Source: an uncultured OM43 clade bacterium (lineage in GTDB: Bacteria > Pseudomonadota > Gammaproteobacteria > Burkholderiales > Methylophilaceae). From it: a stretch of 64,000 nt of DNA. Every line of letters starts with the position of its first letter. Within the stretch, counting starts at the first letter, position 1. The translations under genes were made by a program, and so were the position numbers. Shown one piece after another: positions 50,490 through 62,709 of this stretch. The stretch is taken from positions 1 through 64,000 of the forward strand of contig CACEEB010000003.1 of the NCBI GenBank assembly GCA_902558495.1, read 5' to 3'. The notes under the pieces are model-generated. The model was not told the origin of the DNA. It saw only the letters and a program-made list of their open reading frames with translations, and searched no databases.

Positions 50490-51629
50490 TTGTGTTTGTC
50501 GCATAAAAAGCCGGCCATCTTAGTGCTTGCAGACGGAACAAAGTTTCGAGGTAATTCAATTGGTGTTGATGGTTATACTGTTGGTGAAGTAGTTTTTAAT
50601 ACCGCCATGACTGGTTACCAAGAAATTCTTACGGACCCATCCTACACTGAGCAATTAGTTTGCCTAACTTATCCTCATATTGGAAATACCGGCATCAATT
50701 TGGAAGATATAGAATCTCCCAAAATTAATGCAAGTGGCCTTATCATAAAAGACCTACCTATTTATGCATCCAATTTCAGGAAAAAGTGCACATTAGCCCA
50801 ATATTGTGAGAATGAAAATCTGGTTGCTATTGCTGACATTGATACTCGTGAATTAACAAGACATATTAGAAAAAATGGTGCACAAGCAGGATGTATATGT
50901 GTGTCCGGTCAGGAGGAAAAAGCTTTAGAAATGGCAAGAAAATTTCCAGGATTATCGGGTATGGATTTAGCAAAAGTAGTAACTACATCAAAAAAATATA
51001 GTGTTACTGAGGGTGAGTGGTCTTTAGGCTTGGGATATGAAAGTAAACCAAAATCTTTTTTAAAGATTGCAGCTTATGACTTTGGGGTGAAAAAAAATAT
51101 TTTAAGAATGCTTGTTTCGAGGGGCTGTAAAGTCGAGGTATTTCCTGCAAACTTTCCCATTGAAGATATTCTAAAATCAAAACCTGACGGAGTGTTCTTA
51201 TCAAATGGGCCAGGCGATCCAGAGCCATGTGATTATGCTATAAAAAATATCAAGATATTACTTGATAAAAAAATTCCTACATTTGGCATATGTTTAGGTC
51301 ATCAACTGCTTGCAATTGCCGCTGGAGCCAAAACAAAAAAAATGAAATTTGGCCATCATGGAGCAAATCATCCTGTCCAAGACTTACAATCAAAGAAGGT
51401 TTTTATTACCAGTCAAAACCATGGTTTCGCAGTTGATGATCAAAATTTACCCAATCAGGTTGAGGTAACCCATCAATCATTATTTGATAACACGATTCAA
51501 GGGATTAAGATTAAAAATATTCCTGCTTTTAGTTTTCAGGGTCACCCTGAAGCTAGCCCTGGACCCTCAGAAATGAGTTATCTATTTGATCGTTTTATCA
51601 GTTTAATGTTGGATAAAAAGGGTTCATAA
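50490..51629 (+). CDS. carA: Carbamoyl-phosphate synthase small subunit (TTG start)
   Basis: [49 protein letters not shown] before TTG. Confidence 0.97.
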   Translation: MCLSHKKPAILVLADGTKFRGNSIGVDGYTVGEVVFNTAMTGYQEILTDPSYTEQLVCLTYPHIGNTGINLEDIESPKINASGLIIKDLPIYASNFRKKCTLAQYCENENLVAIADIDTRELTRHIRKNGAQAGCICVSGQEEKALEMARKFPGLSGMDLAKVVTTSKKYSVTEGEWSLGLGYESKPKSFLKIAAYDFGVKKNILRMLVSRGCKVEVFPANFPIEDILKSKPDGVFLSNGPGDPEPCDYAIKNIKILLDKKIPTFGICLGHQLLAIAAGAKTKKMKFGHHGANHPVQDLQSKKVFITSQNHGFAVDDQNLPNQVEVTHQSLFDNTIQGIKIKNIPAFSFQGHPEASPGPSEMSYLFDRFISLMLDKKGS

Positions 51630-51630
51630 A

Positions 51631-54600
51631 GTGACTAAAAGAACAGATATTAAATCAATTCTTATTATAGGGGCTGGCCCAATTGTTATCGGACAGGCAT
51701 GTGAGTTTGATTATTCCGGGGCACAGGCATGTAAGGCGCTGATGGAAGAAGGCTATAGAACTATATTAGTAAATTCAAATCCCGCCACTATTATGACCGA
51801 TCCTAATCTGGCTGATTCCACTTACATAGAGCCTATCCAATGGCAAATGCTAGCTAAGATAATTGAGAAAGAGCGACCTGATGCTTTGCTACCTACTATG
51901 GGTGGCCAAACTGCGTTAAATTGTGCGCTAGATTTAGATAAGCATGGGGTACTTAAAAAATTCGATGTGGAGTTGATTGGTGCCTCAAAAGAAGCTATTG
52001 ATAAGGCAGAAGATAGACAAAAATTTAAAGAGGCAATGAGCAGTATTGGATTAGGATCAGCTAAATCTGCAATTGCGCATAGCATGGAAGAGGCTATTCA
52101 AGTTCAAGCATCAATTGGTTTCCCAGCCATTATTCGTCCCTCCTTTACGATGGGTGGTAGTGGAGGAGGGATTGCCTATAACAAAGAAGAGTTTATTTTA
52201 ATTTGTGAAAGAGGTTTAGATGCCTCCCCAACAGATGAACTCCTTATTGAAGAGTCACTCCTTGGTTGGAAAGAATTTGAAATGGAGGTAGTTCGAGATT
52301 CCAATGATAATTGCATAATCATTTGTTCAATTGAAAATTTAGATCCCATGGGAGTTCATACTGGAGATTCAATTACTGTTGCACCTGCTCAAACCTTAAC
52401 AGATAAAGAATATCAAATCATGAGAAATGCATCGATTAATGTTTTGAGAGAGATTGGAGTAGATACAGGTGGTTCTAATGTGCAGTTTGCAATCAATCCT
52501 GATGATGGAAGGATGGTTGTAATTGAAATGAACCCAAGAGTTTCGCGATCATCGGCATTGGCTTCTAAAGCAACCGGGTTCCCTATTGCAAAAATTGCTG
52601 CAAAATTAGCCATAGGCTTTACACTTGATGAACTGAAGAATGATATTACCGGGGGTCTTACCCCCGCTTCTTTTGAACCATCTATTGACTATGTAGTTAC
52701 CAAAATTCCACGTTTTGCTTTTGAAAAATTTCCACAAGCGGACTCAAGACTGACTACTCAAATGAAGTCAGTTGGAGAAGTTATGGCGATGGGAAGAACC
52801 TTTCAAGAATCTTTTCAAAAAGCTTTAAGAGGTCTGGAGATTGGTGTTGATGGGTTGGTAGAATTTTCAGATAATCGTGATGAAATTATCAAGGAGTTAA
52901 GAGAGTGTGGGCCCAATAGGATTTGGTTTGTTGCTGATGCATTTCGAGCTAAATTAACCGTTGATGAAATATTCCAGCACTCGAAGATTGACCCATGGTT
53001 TTTATACCAAATTAAAGATATTGTTGATAAAGAGAACATAATCAAAGAGGATTCATTAAAACAAATAGATAAGACTTTTCTTCAAAAATTAAAACAATCA
53101 GGTTTTTCTGACAGCAGAATTGCATTGCTTGCCTCCACTGATGAACGTTCAATAAGAGAATTACGCAAAAAAAATAACATTCACCCTGTATATAAGAGAG
53201 TGGATACTTGTGCTGCAGAATTTGAGACTAAAACCGCTTATCTCTACTCAACCTACGAGGATTTTTGTGAGTCGGAACCGACAAAAAAACGAAAAGTTAT
53301 TATCCTAGGTGGAGGACCTAATAGGATTGGACAAGGCATAGAGTTTGATTATTGCTGTGTTCATGCAGCGCTTGCTTTAAGAGAAAGTGGTTTTGAAACA
53401 ATCATGGTTAATTGCAATCCCGAAACTGTATCCACTGACTACGATACATCTGATAGGCTATACTTTGACCCTGTTACCTTGGAAGATGTTTTAGAAATTG
53501 TTTCTAAGGAGAATCCTTGGGGGGTTATCGTGCAGTATGGTGGTCAAACCCCACTGAAACTTGCCAAAGGTTTAGAGGCGGAGGGAGTTCCTATTATTGG
53601 AACGCTCCCAGATGATATTGATGCTGCTGAGGATCGTGAGCGTTTTCAAAGTATTTTAAATAATTTAAAACTTAAACAACCCCCTAATAAAACGGCGCGA
53701 GACCCAGACGAGGCCTTGTTTCTTGCTGAGGAAATTGGTTATCCGTTGGTAGTAAGACCAAGCTATGTATTGGGTGGCCGTGCTATGGAAATTGTGCATG
53801 AAAAAAATGACCTAGAGCGCTACATGCGAGAGGCAGTAAAGGTTTCCAATGAATCGCCTGTGCTTCTTGATAGATTTTTAAATGATGCCTTGGAGGTGGA
53901 TGTGGATGCTATATCTGATGGCGAACAGATTGTAATTGGTGGGATTATGGAGCATATCGAACAAGCCGGAGTGCATTCCGGAGATTCAGCCTGCTCACTT
54001 CCGCCACATAGTTTGTCAAGCAGCATTCAAAAATCAATAATTGATCAAACCAAAAAAATGGCAAAAGCACTCAATGTGAAGGGATTAATGAATGTACAGT
54101 TTGCTATCCAAGGAGAAAATATTTTTGTTTTGGAGGTTAATCCAAGAGCATCAAGAACTGTGCCATTTGTCTCCAAGGCTATAGGAAAACCGTTAGCTAA
54201 GATAGCAGCAAATGCAATGGCGGGTATAAGTTTGAAAGAGCAAAAATTCACTAAAGAATTAACTCCCGATTTTTTCTCAGTTAAAGAGGCTGTCTTTCCT
54301 TTTATTAAATTTCCAGGGGTAGATACAATCTTGGGACCTGAAATGAAATCTACAGGCGAGGTTATGGGGGTTGGTAAAACCTTTGCTGAAGCCTTTATTA
54401 AATCCCAATTGGGAGCTTCTGTGGTGCTGCCCGAAAAAGGCAAGGCATTTTTAAGTGTCCGTAAGGAGGATCATGAAAATGTTATTGATATTGCATTATC
54501 CCTATCTCAATTAGGCTTTAAAATTGTTGCAACCAAAGGAACTGCTGCAACCATTAAAAAACATGATATTGAGGTCGAGTCAGTAAACAAAGTGGCTGAG

Positions 54601-54834
54601 GGACGACCCCATGTGGTGGATATGATTAAAAATAATGAAATTGATTTTATTGTGAATATTACTGAAGATAAAAGAGCTATTGCAGATTCCTATGAGATAA
54701 GACGTAATGCCCTACAAAATAAAGTCACTTACTATACAACTTTATCGGGTGCAAGGGCTGCTTGCATTGGTATGAATTTTGTTGATGAGCTTCAAGTAGT
54801 ATCAATACAGAGCTTGCACAAAGGCTCCTCTTAA
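51631..54834 (+). CDS. carB: Carbamoyl-phosphate synthase large subunit (GTG start)
   Basis: [25 protein letters not shown], duplicated ATP-grasp halves. Confidence 0.99.
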   Translation: MTKRTDIKSILIIGAGPIVIGQACEFDYSGAQACKALMEEGYRTILVNSNPATIMTDPNLADSTYIEPIQWQMLAKIIEKERPDALLPTMGGQTALNCALDLDKHGVLKKFDVELIGASKEAIDKAEDRQKFKEAMSSIGLGSAKSAIAHSMEEAIQVQASIGFPAIIRPSFTMGGSGGGIAYNKEEFILICERGLDASPTDELLIEESLLGWKEFEMEVVRDSNDNCIIICSIENLDPMGVHTGDSITVAPAQTLTDKEYQIMRNASINVLREIGVDTGGSNVQFAINPDDGRMVVIEMNPRVSRSSALASKATGFPIAKIAAKLAIGFTLDELKNDITGGLTPASFEPSIDYVVTKIPRFAFEKFPQADSRLTTQMKSVGEVMAMGRTFQESFQKALRGLEIGVDGLVEFSDNRDEIIKELRECGPNRIWFVADAFRAKLTVDEIFQHSKIDPWFLYQIKDIVDKENIIKEDSLKQIDKTFLQKLKQSGFSDSRIALLASTDERSIRELRKKNNIHPVYKRVDTCAAEFETKTAYLYSTYEDFCESEPTKKRKVIILGGGPNRIGQGIEFDYCCVHAALALRESGFETIMVNCNPETVSTDYDTSDRLYFDPVTLEDVLEIVSKENPWGVIVQYGGQTPLKLAKGLEAEGVPIIGTLPDDIDAAEDRERFQSILNNLKLKQPPNKTARDPDEALFLAEEIGYPLVVRPSYVLGGRAMEIVHEKNDLERYMREAVKVSNESPVLLDRFLNDALEVDVDAISDGEQIVIGGIMEHIEQAGVHSGDSACSLPPHSLSSSIQKSIIDQTKKMAKALNVKGLMNVQFAIQGENIFVLEVNPRASRTVPFVSKAIGKPLAKIAANAMAGISLKEQKFTKELTPDFFSVKEAVFPFIKFPGVDTILGPEMKSTGEVMGVGKTFAEAFIKSQLGASVVLPEKGKAFLSVRKEDHENVIDIALSLSQLGFKIVATKGTAATIKKHDIEVESVNKVAEGRPHVVDMIKNNEIDFIVNITEDKRAIADSYEIRRNALQNKVTYYTTLSGARAACIGMNFVDELQVVSIQSLHKGSS

Positions 54835-54888
54835 AATAAACTCAACTTAACACTTATATTAAATAACATGCCCAATTAAGGATAAGAT

Positions 54889-55365
54889 ATGGCACAAATA
54901 CCCATGACCAGAAATGGACTTGAGGCGCTCAAGGGAGAGTTACAAAGACTTAAAAGTGTCGATAGACCAGCAATTATTGAAGCGATTGCTGAAGCCCGAG
55001 CACAAGGAGATTTATCTGAAAATGCTGAATACGAATCCGCTAAAGAAAAACAAGGTTTTATCGAAGGAAGAATTGCGGATATTGAAGCTAAGATATCGCA
55101 AGCAGAGGTAATTGATCCTAGCTCGCTTAATGCTGGTGGGCGATGTGTATTTGGAGCAACTATTGAAATGGAAGATTTAGATACGGAGCAAAAATCGACT
55201 TATCAGATAGTGGGGGATGATGAATCCAATATCAAAGAAAATAAGATATCGATTAATTCGCCATTAGCAAAAGCATTAATTGGAAAAGAAGAGGGAGAAG
55301 TAGTTGAGTTTGAAAGTCCGGGAGGGATCAAATCTTTTGATATTCTTCGCGTTCTTTATATTTAA
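54889..55365 (+). CDS. greA: Transcription elongation factor GreA
   Basis: [27 protein letters not shown]. Confidence 0.98.
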   Translation: MAQIPMTRNGLEALKGELQRLKSVDRPAIIEAIAEARAQGDLSENAEYESAKEKQGFIEGRIADIEAKISQAEVIDPSSLNAGGRCVFGATIEMEDLDTEQKSTYQIVGDDESNIKENKISINSPLAKALIGKEEGEVVEFESPGGIKSFDILRVLYI

Positions 55366-55370
55366 ACATC

Positions 55371-55823
55371 ATGGAAAACATACTAAATAAGCTTGGCTTT
55401 TTGATGACAACAATATGGGTTGGGTCTTTATGGTCGATGCTGATGGTAACTTCTGTATTATTTAATAAGATATCAAGTACCTTTATTGCAGGCGCCATTG
55501 CAGCTGATATGTTTACGTTTTTGAATTATGCTGGTATGTTGGTTTTGACTGTAATTATTATCTTGGGTTTTAAATTAAATGGCATGAGGCTGCTTAAAAA
55601 ATCCTTTTTTTGGATTGCCTTGATTATTCTCCTGTTAGTTTTAATCAGTTTCTTTGGTATCAATCCTTTCTTAGAAACTCTTAAGCTTGAGGCGCTTCCC
55701 AGAGAGGTAATGGAGGGGGTATTTGCCGATCGATATAAATCATGGCACGGTATTGCAAGTGTAGCCTATTTATTTCAATGTTTCTTGGGGCTAGCGTTAG
55801 TTCTAAAAATGCGTGAATTTTAG
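55371..55823 (+). CDS. DUF4149 membrane protein
   Basis: Four TM segments, GFLMTTIWVGSLWSM; conserved position after greA. Confidence 0.85.
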   Translation: MENILNKLGFLMTTIWVGSLWSMLMVTSVLFNKISSTFIAGAIAADMFTFLNYAGMLVLTVIIILGFKLNGMRLLKKSFFWIALIILLLVLISFFGINPFLETLKLEALPREVMEGVFADRYKSWHGIASVAYLFQCFLGLALVLKMREF

Positions 55824-56107
55824 GGAAGAGAGATTTTAGTCTTTGTGTTTGCCCGAAAAATAACAATTAATTTTCCGATATGATTAATAGGCTCGGCTCC
55901 TAGTTTTTCACAGATGACGGCCATTGTATCTTGCCGCTCAATTTTGTCGTTATTCTGTACTTTTATCTTTATTAATTCATGGGCATTTAAATTTATGTCA
56001 ATTTCCTTTAATACTGATTCAGTAAGACCCTTTAACCCAATTTGAACAACCGGATTCTTTGCATGGGATTCAGATCTTAAAAAAGTAATTTGTTTTGAAT
56101 TAAGCAT
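55820..56107 (-). CDS. yhbY: YhbY-family (CRM domain) RNA-binding protein
   Basis: LRSESHAKNPVVQIGLKGLTESVLKEIDINLNAHELIKIKV. Confidence 0.95.
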   Translation of the reverse strand: MLNSKQITFLRSESHAKNPVVQIGLKGLTESVLKEIDINLNAHELIKIKVQNNDKIERQDTMAVICEKLGAEPINHIGKLIVIFRANTKTKISLP

Positions 56108-56152
56108 GTAATATAAGATTTCAGAACATTAAATAGGTCGCAATAATATCAG

Positions 56153-56770
56153 ATGAAGAGATCTAAGACTAGTAAAAGCTGGATGAGTGAACATGTTTCC
56201 GATGCCTATGTAAAGCAGGCACAAATAGCTGGTTATAGATCACGTGCAGCTTTTAAGCTTATCGAGGCGAATGAAAAATATCAATTCCTCGAAAAAAAAA
56301 TGAATGTGGTTGATCTTGGCTCAGCACCCGGCAGTTGGTCGCAAGTGCTAGCAAGTTTAATGGATGGGAATGGGAATATTTTTGCACTGGATTTACTGGA
56401 TATGGACCCAATTAAAGGGGTTGATTTTATTCAAGGTGATTTTCGTGAGCAACGAGTGTTAGAGATACTCGAAAAAAAATTAGATAAAACACACTTAGAC
56501 CTTGTAATTTCCGATATGGCCCCCAATATAAGTGGTATAAAGTCTGCTGATCAAGCAGGGATTATTTATTTAAATGAACTAGCATTACAATTTGCAGTGG
56601 ATTGGTTGAAACCAAAAGGTAATTTTTTGGTCAAGTCATTTATAGGAGCTGAATTTGATGATTACGTTCGTGAGGTTAAAAAATATTTTGAAACCGTTTA
56701 TACCTTTAAACCCAAATCATCAAGAAATAGGAGTTCTGAGATCTTTGTATATGGAAAAAGCAAAATTTAA
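56153..56770 (+). CDS. rlmE: 23S rRNA (uridine2552-2'-O)-methyltransferase
   Basis: YRSRAAFKLIE, VVDLGSAPGSWSQV, DLVISDMAPNISG. Confidence 0.97.
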   Translation: MKRSKTSKSWMSEHVSDAYVKQAQIAGYRSRAAFKLIEANEKYQFLEKKMNVVDLGSAPGSWSQVLASLMDGNGNIFALDLLDMDPIKGVDFIQGDFREQRVLEILEKKLDKTHLDLVISDMAPNISGIKSADQAGIIYLNELALQFAVDWLKPKGNFLVKSFIGAEFDDYVREVKKYFETVYTFKPKSSRNRSSEIFVYGKSKI

Positions 56771-56855
56771 CTTGTTAGTATGAATTTATGGACATATGAT
56801 AGTACAACTAACTTTGAATTTATGTTAATTAATTTAATATAAGAAGGGTAAAGAT

Positions 56856-58748
56856 TTGAATAACAATACAATTAGAAGTATAGCAATGTGGATAGCCATA
56901 GGGCTAATCATGATGACAATTTTTAACCAATTTTCAGGGTCATCTCGATTTGAAAACAAATTGGTTTATTCGCAATTTATGGCGGAAGTCAAAGCGGGAA
57001 ATATCGCCAAAGTGGAAATAGATGATAACAATTTAACCGGTATCACCGCAGACGGTAAACGATTTTCAACTTACGCCCCAACAGATCCTTGGTTAGTATC
57101 AGATCTCCTAAAAAATAATGTAGTAGTGGATGCTAAACCTAAGGAACAACAATCTTTATTGATGAGTATCTTTATTTCATGGTTCCCAATGATCTTGTTG
57201 GTTGGGGTGTGGATCTTCTTTATGAAACAAATGCAAGGCGGTGCTAAAGGCGGCGGACCATTTTCTTTTGGTAAAAGTAAGGCCAGACAACTGGATCAAA
57301 CGAACAACAAAACAACTTTTGCTGACGTTGCAGGCTGTGATGAATCGAAAGAAGAAGTTACCGAGGTAGTTGATTTTCTTAAAGATCCCGCAAAATTCCA
57401 CAAATTAGGTGGACGCATTCCAAGAGGAATACTTATGGTTGGGCCTCCTGGAACGGGTAAAACACTGCTCGCACGAGCAATCGCAGGGGAGGCTAAGGTG
57501 CCATTTTATAGTATCTCTGGCTCTGATTTCGTAGAGATGTTTGTTGGAGTAGGTGCAGCAAGAGTTCGTGATATGTTTGAGCAGGCTAAAAAGAGTCAAC
57601 CATGCATCATATTTATTGATGAGATTGATGCTGTTGGGCGTCATCGTGGGGCAGGCATGGGTGGTGGTAATGACGAAAGAGAACAAACCCTGAACCAACT
57701 GCTTGTTGAACTTGACGGCTTTGAAGCAACTTCAGGGGTTATTGTCATTGCAGCGACAAACCGTGCAGATGTTTTAGATAAAGCGTTATTAAGACCTGGA
57801 CGATTTGATAGACAAGTAGCTGTGTCTCTGCCTGACATCAAAGGTCGTGAACAAATTCTCCTTGTGCACATGAGAAAAATACCAGTCGATGCCGATGTAA
57901 AAGCAGATATTGTTGCTCGGGGTACACCTGGATTCTCTGGAGCCGATCTAGCAAATCTAGTCAACGAAGCAGCACTATTTGCGGCTAGGAGAAATAAACG
58001 CACGGTGGATATGGAAGATTTTGAGCAAGCTAAAGATAAAATCTTCATGGGCCCTGAAAGAAAGTCCTTAGTCATGAGAGAGGAAGAGAGAAGAAACACT
58101 GCCTACCATGAATCAGGACATGCCTTAGTTGCAAAATTATTGCCTAATGCTGATCCAGTCCACAAAGTGACAATCATGCCAAGAGGGTGGGCGTTAGGAC
58201 TTACATGGCAGCTTCCTGAATTTGACCGCTTTAGTAGCTTTAAGGAAAAAATGCTGGAAGAAATTGCTATTCTATTTGGTGGTCGAATTGCCGAAGAGGT
58301 ATTTATGAAACAAATGTCTACCGGAGCAGCAAATGATTTTGAGCGAGCAACTAAGCTTGCTAGAGATATGGTCACCAAGTATGGTATGTCAGATAAGCTG
58401 GGTACTATGGTTTATTCCGATGACACCAATGATGGTTTTATGGCTATGTCCTCTAAATCAATTTCGGAAGCTACACAACAAAAGGTAGATGCTGAAATTA
58501 AAAACATTCTTGACCAACAATACAGCGTTGCAAGAAAGCTGATTGAAAAGAATAAGAAAAAAATTGAAGCAATGGCTAAGGCTTTATTGGAATTTGAAAC
58601 GATCGATAGTGATCAGATCAACGATATTATGGCTGGCAAAAAAATGCGGCCACCCAAGCCATCTAGGGGTTCTGATACTCCTAAAAAACCTTCGGGTGGG
58701 AACAGTGGTACGAGCACTGTATCTCCGCAACCCACAGCAAAATCTTAA
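56856..58748 (+). CDS. ftsH: ATP-dependent zinc metalloprotease FtsH (TTG start)
   Basis: [25 protein letters not shown] motif, [10 protein letters not shown]. Confidence 0.98.
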   Translation: MNNNTIRSIAMWIAIGLIMMTIFNQFSGSSRFENKLVYSQFMAEVKAGNIAKVEIDDNNLTGITADGKRFSTYAPTDPWLVSDLLKNNVVVDAKPKEQQSLLMSIFISWFPMILLVGVWIFFMKQMQGGAKGGGPFSFGKSKARQLDQTNNKTTFADVAGCDESKEEVTEVVDFLKDPAKFHKLGGRIPRGILMVGPPGTGKTLLARAIAGEAKVPFYSISGSDFVEMFVGVGAARVRDMFEQAKKSQPCIIFIDEIDAVGRHRGAGMGGGNDEREQTLNQLLVELDGFEATSGVIVIAATNRADVLDKALLRPGRFDRQVAVSLPDIKGREQILLVHMRKIPVDADVKADIVARGTPGFSGADLANLVNEAALFAARRNKRTVDMEDFEQAKDKIFMGPERKSLVMREEERRNTAYHESGHALVAKLLPNADPVHKVTIMPRGWALGLTWQLPEFDRFSSFKEKMLEEIAILFGGRIAEEVFMKQMSTGAANDFERATKLARDMVTKYGMSDKLGTMVYSDDTNDGFMAMSSKSISEATQQKVDAEIKNILDQQYSVARKLIEKNKKKIEAMAKALLEFETIDSDQINDIMAGKKMRPPKPSRGSDTPKKPSGGNSGTSTVSPQPTAKS

Positions 58749-58753
58749 GAGAA

Positions 58754-58773
58754 GGGGCTAACGCCCCTCTTTT
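58754..58773 (+). terminator. Rho-independent-like terminator after ftsH
   Basis: GGGGC-TAAC-GCCCC followed by TCTTTT, just before folP. Confidence 0.7.
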
Positions 58774-58775
58774 AG

Positions 58776-59585
58776 ATGACACTAAAATCCTTATTAGCTA
58801 ATGCTAAATCACCGGTTATCATGGGGGTACTTAATGTTACTCCTGACTCCTTTTCTGATGGGGGAAAATATCTAAATACCTCAGTCGCTATTGATCATGC
58901 ACTTCATTTGATAGATGAGGGGGCTGATATGATAGATATTGGGGGAGAATCCTCACGACCTGGCTCATTACCAATAACTACAGAGGAAGAAAGAGACAGA
59001 ATCCTTCCGGTAATTCATGAACTAAGAAGGCAATCTTCAATTTATATTTCAGTGGATACATACAAACCTGAAATCATGGCCTTAGCTATTGATTCAGGGG
59101 TTAACATGATTAATGACATTAAGGCCATGACAAGTCAGGGTGCCTTAGAAATTCTATCAAAATCAAAACTAGATGTATCGCTGATGCACATGCAAGGCTC
59201 CCCAACTAATATGCAAATTAGTCCTAAATATGATTCGGTGACTGATGAAGTGATTGAGTTTTTAAATGAAAGAGTCAAGCACTGTGAAGATGCAGGAATC
59301 AGTAAAGATAGAATTGCTATTGACCCAGGTTTTGGTTTTGGAAAAACATTTGATGATAATACAAAATTATTTAAAGATATCAAAAGATTCGTCCAGCTTA
59401 GCTTACCAGTTCTCATCGGTGTCTCAAGAAAAAGTATGATAAAAAAAATGGTGGGAGAGAACATGGATGATATCATTGACGCTAGCGCTTTATATGCTGC
59501 TCTCGCTGCCAGAAATGGAGCCGATATTCTCAGAGTGCATGATGTAAAAAAGACGAAGCAGATGCTGGACAATTTGAAAGTGTAA
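58776..59585 (+). CDS. folP: Dihydropteroate synthase
   Basis: MGVLNVTPDSFSDGGKY, DIGGESSRPGS. Confidence 0.98.
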   Translation: MTLKSLLANAKSPVIMGVLNVTPDSFSDGGKYLNTSVAIDHALHLIDEGADMIDIGGESSRPGSLPITTEEERDRILPVIHELRRQSSIYISVDTYKPEIMALAIDSGVNMINDIKAMTSQGALEILSKSKLDVSLMHMQGSPTNMQISPKYDSVTDEVIEFLNERVKHCEDAGISKDRIAIDPGFGFGKTFDDNTKLFKDIKRFVQLSLPVLIGVSRKSMIKKMVGENMDDIIDASALYAALAARNGADILRVHDVKKTKQMLDNLKV

Positions 59586-59592
59586 TACATAT

Positions 59593-60948
59593 ATGACAAA
59601 AAAATTTTTTGGTACAGATGGTATCAGGGGAAAGACTGGATCTTTTCCAATTACGCCAGACTTCTTTGTAAAAATTGGTTTTGCAGCAGGCTTGGTTTTA
59701 ACCAAGCACCACAATAAAAAAACAAATCCTACGGTGGTTATTGGAAAGGACACAAGAATTTCAGGTTACATGTTTGAATCAGCACTTGAGTCAGGATTTG
59801 CCGCTGCAGGAGTCGATGTATATTTAACCGGACCACTTCCAACCCCTGCCATTGCTTATATTACACAAATGTTGAACGCAGATATAGGTGTTTCAATTAC
59901 CGCGTCCCATAACCCATTTGATGACAACGGAATAAAACTCTTCTCTAAGAGTGGATCCAAATTGTCTGAAAATATTGAAAGAGAAATTGAGAATATAGCC
60001 GAAGAAAGCTTAAAGATACAACCAGCCCATAAACTTGGAAAAGCAAGAAGACTTGATGATGCTAGGGATAAATACATACAATTTTGTTTGAGTACTTTCC
60101 CTAAAAATTTAACCCTAAAAGGGTTAAAAATTGTTCTTGATTGTGCTCATGGAGCAACTTATAGGACAGCACCTGCAGTTTTTAGGGAGTTAGGCGTAGA
60201 TATTACCGTGATAAATGATAACCCTGACGGATTGAATATTAATCAAGATGCAGGCTCTATTCATCCAGCATTTCTTCAAAAAGCAGTCCTTGAAAAAAAT
60301 GCTGACGTTGGGATTGCCTTTGACGGTGACGGCGACAGACTTATTATGGTGGATGGGAAGGGACAGTTAGTTGATGGCGATCAAGTTCTGTATCTTATTC
60401 TCAAACTATATCAACAACAAAAAATTATGTCGGGTGGAGTAGTTGGCACCCTAATGACCAACCTTGCCTTTGAAGAAAAGTGTAGAGAATTAGATATTCC
60501 GTTTTTAAGAGCAGACGTGGGAGATAAATATGTCGCAGAAGCTTTACGAAAAAATAAATGGTTGATTGGAGGAGAGAATTCTGGACATATAGTACTGTTA
60601 GATAAACATTCAACTGGCGATGGAATTATTTCCGCACTTCAATTACTAGCATTTTTAGTTTTAAATGAAGTCTCATTAAATAACGCATTAAAAGAGCTTC
60701 CAATGTACCCACAAGAACTTATTAATATTCCTCAAAACCAACAACTTGATCTTGATTCAAAACAAATATCATTATTAATAGAGGAAGCAAATCAAATGAT
60801 GGATATGAAAGGACGTATTCTTATTAGACCATCAGGAACTCAGCCGATAATTAGAGTAATGACAGAGGGGCCAGATAGCCAGATGGTTTCAAAATCGGTT
60901 CAATTCCTTGCGGAAAATATCGAAGGATTAAATCCTACAGAGAAATAA
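59593..60948 (+). CDS. glmM: Phosphoglucosamine mutase
   Basis: FGTDGIRGKTG, SITASHNPFDDNGIKLFS, FDGDGDRLIMVD. Confidence 0.98.
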   Translation: MTKKFFGTDGIRGKTGSFPITPDFFVKIGFAAGLVLTKHHNKKTNPTVVIGKDTRISGYMFESALESGFAAAGVDVYLTGPLPTPAIAYITQMLNADIGVSITASHNPFDDNGIKLFSKSGSKLSENIEREIENIAEESLKIQPAHKLGKARRLDDARDKYIQFCLSTFPKNLTLKGLKIVLDCAHGATYRTAPAVFRELGVDITVINDNPDGLNINQDAGSIHPAFLQKAVLEKNADVGIAFDGDGDRLIMVDGKGQLVDGDQVLYLILKLYQQQKIMSGGVVGTLMTNLAFEEKCRELDIPFLRADVGDKYVAEALRKNKWLIGGENSGHIVLLDKHSTGDGIISALQLLAFLVLNEVSLNNALKELPMYPQELINIPQNQQLDLDSKQISLLIEEANQMMDMKGRILIRPSGTQPIIRVMTEGPDSQMVSKSVQFLAENIEGLNPTEK

Positions 60949-60974
60949 ATTAATTTCTCGTTTCGAAATGATAA

Positions 60975-61763
60975 TTAGCCAAATTTACCTGTAATGTAAT
61001 CCTCTGTTTCCTTCATTGTTGGAGTGGTGAAGATTTTATCTGTTGCATCATGCTCTATTAATTCTCCAAGATACATGTAGGCAGTATAATCAGAAATACG
61101 TGCAGCTTGTTGCATGTTATGAGTAACAATCAGAATCGATAACTTTTCTTTTAACCCCGACATTAATTCTTCAATATTTACTGTTGCTATTGGGTCAAGT
61201 GCTGAGGTTGGTTCATCAAACAACATAATCTCTGGCTCTGTAGCTAAAGCTCTCGCAATACATAATCTTTGCTGCTGACCACCTGATAGATTAAAAGCTA
61301 AATCTTGCAAGCGATCTTTTACCTCATCCCATAGAGATGCGCCCTTAAGAGCTTCTTCAACCTTATCATCTAATGTTCTTGCATTATTTTCACCTCGAAC
61401 TCGGAGCCCATATGCAACATTTTCGTAAATAGATTTTGGAAAGGGATTGGGTTTTTGAAAAACCATACTGATTCGCATTCTTACTTCAATAGGATCAACT
61501 TTTGCATCTAGGATATTTGTATTATCAGGATGAAGCACAATTTCTCCATCGTAACGATTGCCAGGATAAAGATCATGCATTCTATTAAAAGATCTTAAGA
61601 AAGTTGATTTACCGCAACCCGATGGACCAATAAGTGCGGTAATTTTATTTTCATATACAGGAAGGCTTACATTTTTCAGCGCTTGCGTCCCATCGGCATA
61701 ATAAAAATCTAATTTTTTGGATTCAGCTTTTACTATTTCATTATGTTTATTTTTATCTACCAT
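60975..61763 (-). CDS. pstB: Phosphate ABC transporter ATP-binding protein
   Basis: [54 protein letters not shown]. Confidence 0.98.
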   Translation of the reverse strand: MVDKNKHNEIVKAESKKLDFYYADGTQALKNVSLPVYENKITALIGPSGCGKSTFLRSFNRMHDLYPGNRYDGEIVLHPDNTNILDAKVDPIEVRMRISMVFQKPNPFPKSIYENVAYGLRVRGENNARTLDDKVEEALKGASLWDEVKDRLQDLAFNLSGGQQQRLCIARALATEPEIMLFDEPTSALDPIATVNIEELMSGLKEKLSILIVTHNMQQAARISDYTAYMYLGELIEHDATDKIFTTPTMKETEDYITGKFG

Positions 61764-62704
61764 TTAATTTTTTTCCTAATTTTATAGCGCAATCTAATTG
61801 CAAATCCATTCATCAAAGCAGTTAAAACAATAATCACTGCACCGGTTGCAGCAGCATTTACATGAAAGGCATGTTGCGGCCTTGAAATCCAATTAAACAT
61901 TTGGATTGGAAGCACGGTAAAAGCTGCCTCAAGCCATTCAAAATTTAAGAAGGGTGCTGAAGTGGATATAGGTGATGGGGGTAGAAAAGCAATGAAGGTT
62001 AGAGCGCCAATCGTTATCACAGGAGCTGTTTCTCCTATAGCTCTCGCCATCCCTATGATAACTCCCGTTAAGATACCGCCATACGAGTAGGGGATAACGT
62101 GATTGATTACTACCTGCCATTTTGTTGCACCAACCGCAAAAGCAGCTTCTCTGATGTGCACAGGAATTGCTCTTATGGATTCTCTTGTCGATACAATAAC
62201 TATGGGGAGCATTAAAAGAGCTAAAGTTAGTCCAGCAGTTAAAATACTTTGTCCTAAACCAAAACTATAAACAAACAATCCTAAGGCAAGAAGACCGTAA
62301 ATAATGGATGGAACCCCAGCTAGATTCGATACATTAATTTCAATTAAGTCTGAAATCCAATTTTTCTTGGCGTATTCCTCAAGATAAACTCCAGCAGCAA
62401 TTCCTAATGGGACTGCAACAAAAAAAGTTACTATTAATACAAGGGACGATCCAATCCAAGCCGATAAAATTCCAGCTTTTAGTGCTCTCCTAGATGGGAA
62501 GTTACTAAAAAAATCTAGGGTAAATCTTGGATAACCATCAATGACTAAATCTAAAAAAAGAATCAATAACGTTATGGTTAATGATGCTATTACAAACATT
62601 CCTGTTGCAGCAAATATTAAATCATTCTTTTTATGTTTTTTAATGAGGGCTCTGATTTCACTGAGATCATTATTATTTTTTGCTTTTATCGCAATTTTAG
62701 CCAT
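61757..62704 (-). CDS. pstA: Phosphate ABC transporter permease PstA
   Basis: [52 protein letters not shown]. Confidence 0.97.
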   Translation of the reverse strand: MAKIAIKAKNNNDLSEIRALIKKHKKNDLIFAATGMFVIASLTITLLILFLDLVIDGYPRFTLDFFSNFPSRRALKAGILSAWIGSSLVLIVTFFVAVPLGIAAGVYLEEYAKKNWISDLIEINVSNLAGVPSIIYGLLALGLFVYSFGLGQSILTAGLTLALLMLPIVIVSTRESIRAIPVHIREAAFAVGATKWQVVINHVIPYSYGGILTGVIIGMARAIGETAPVITIGALTFIAFLPPSPISTSAPFLNFEWLEAAFTVLPIQMFNWISRPQHAFHVNAAATGAVIIVLTALMNGFAIRLRYKIRKKIKW

Positions 62705-62709
62705 TTTAA

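Noticed and set aside
53820-54443. Minus-strand ORFs opposite carB
   Set aside because: Shadow ORFs of a conserved long gene
57177-58378. Series of minus-strand ORFs opposite ftsH
   Set aside because: Overlap a highly conserved gene on the other strand; no family match or start context
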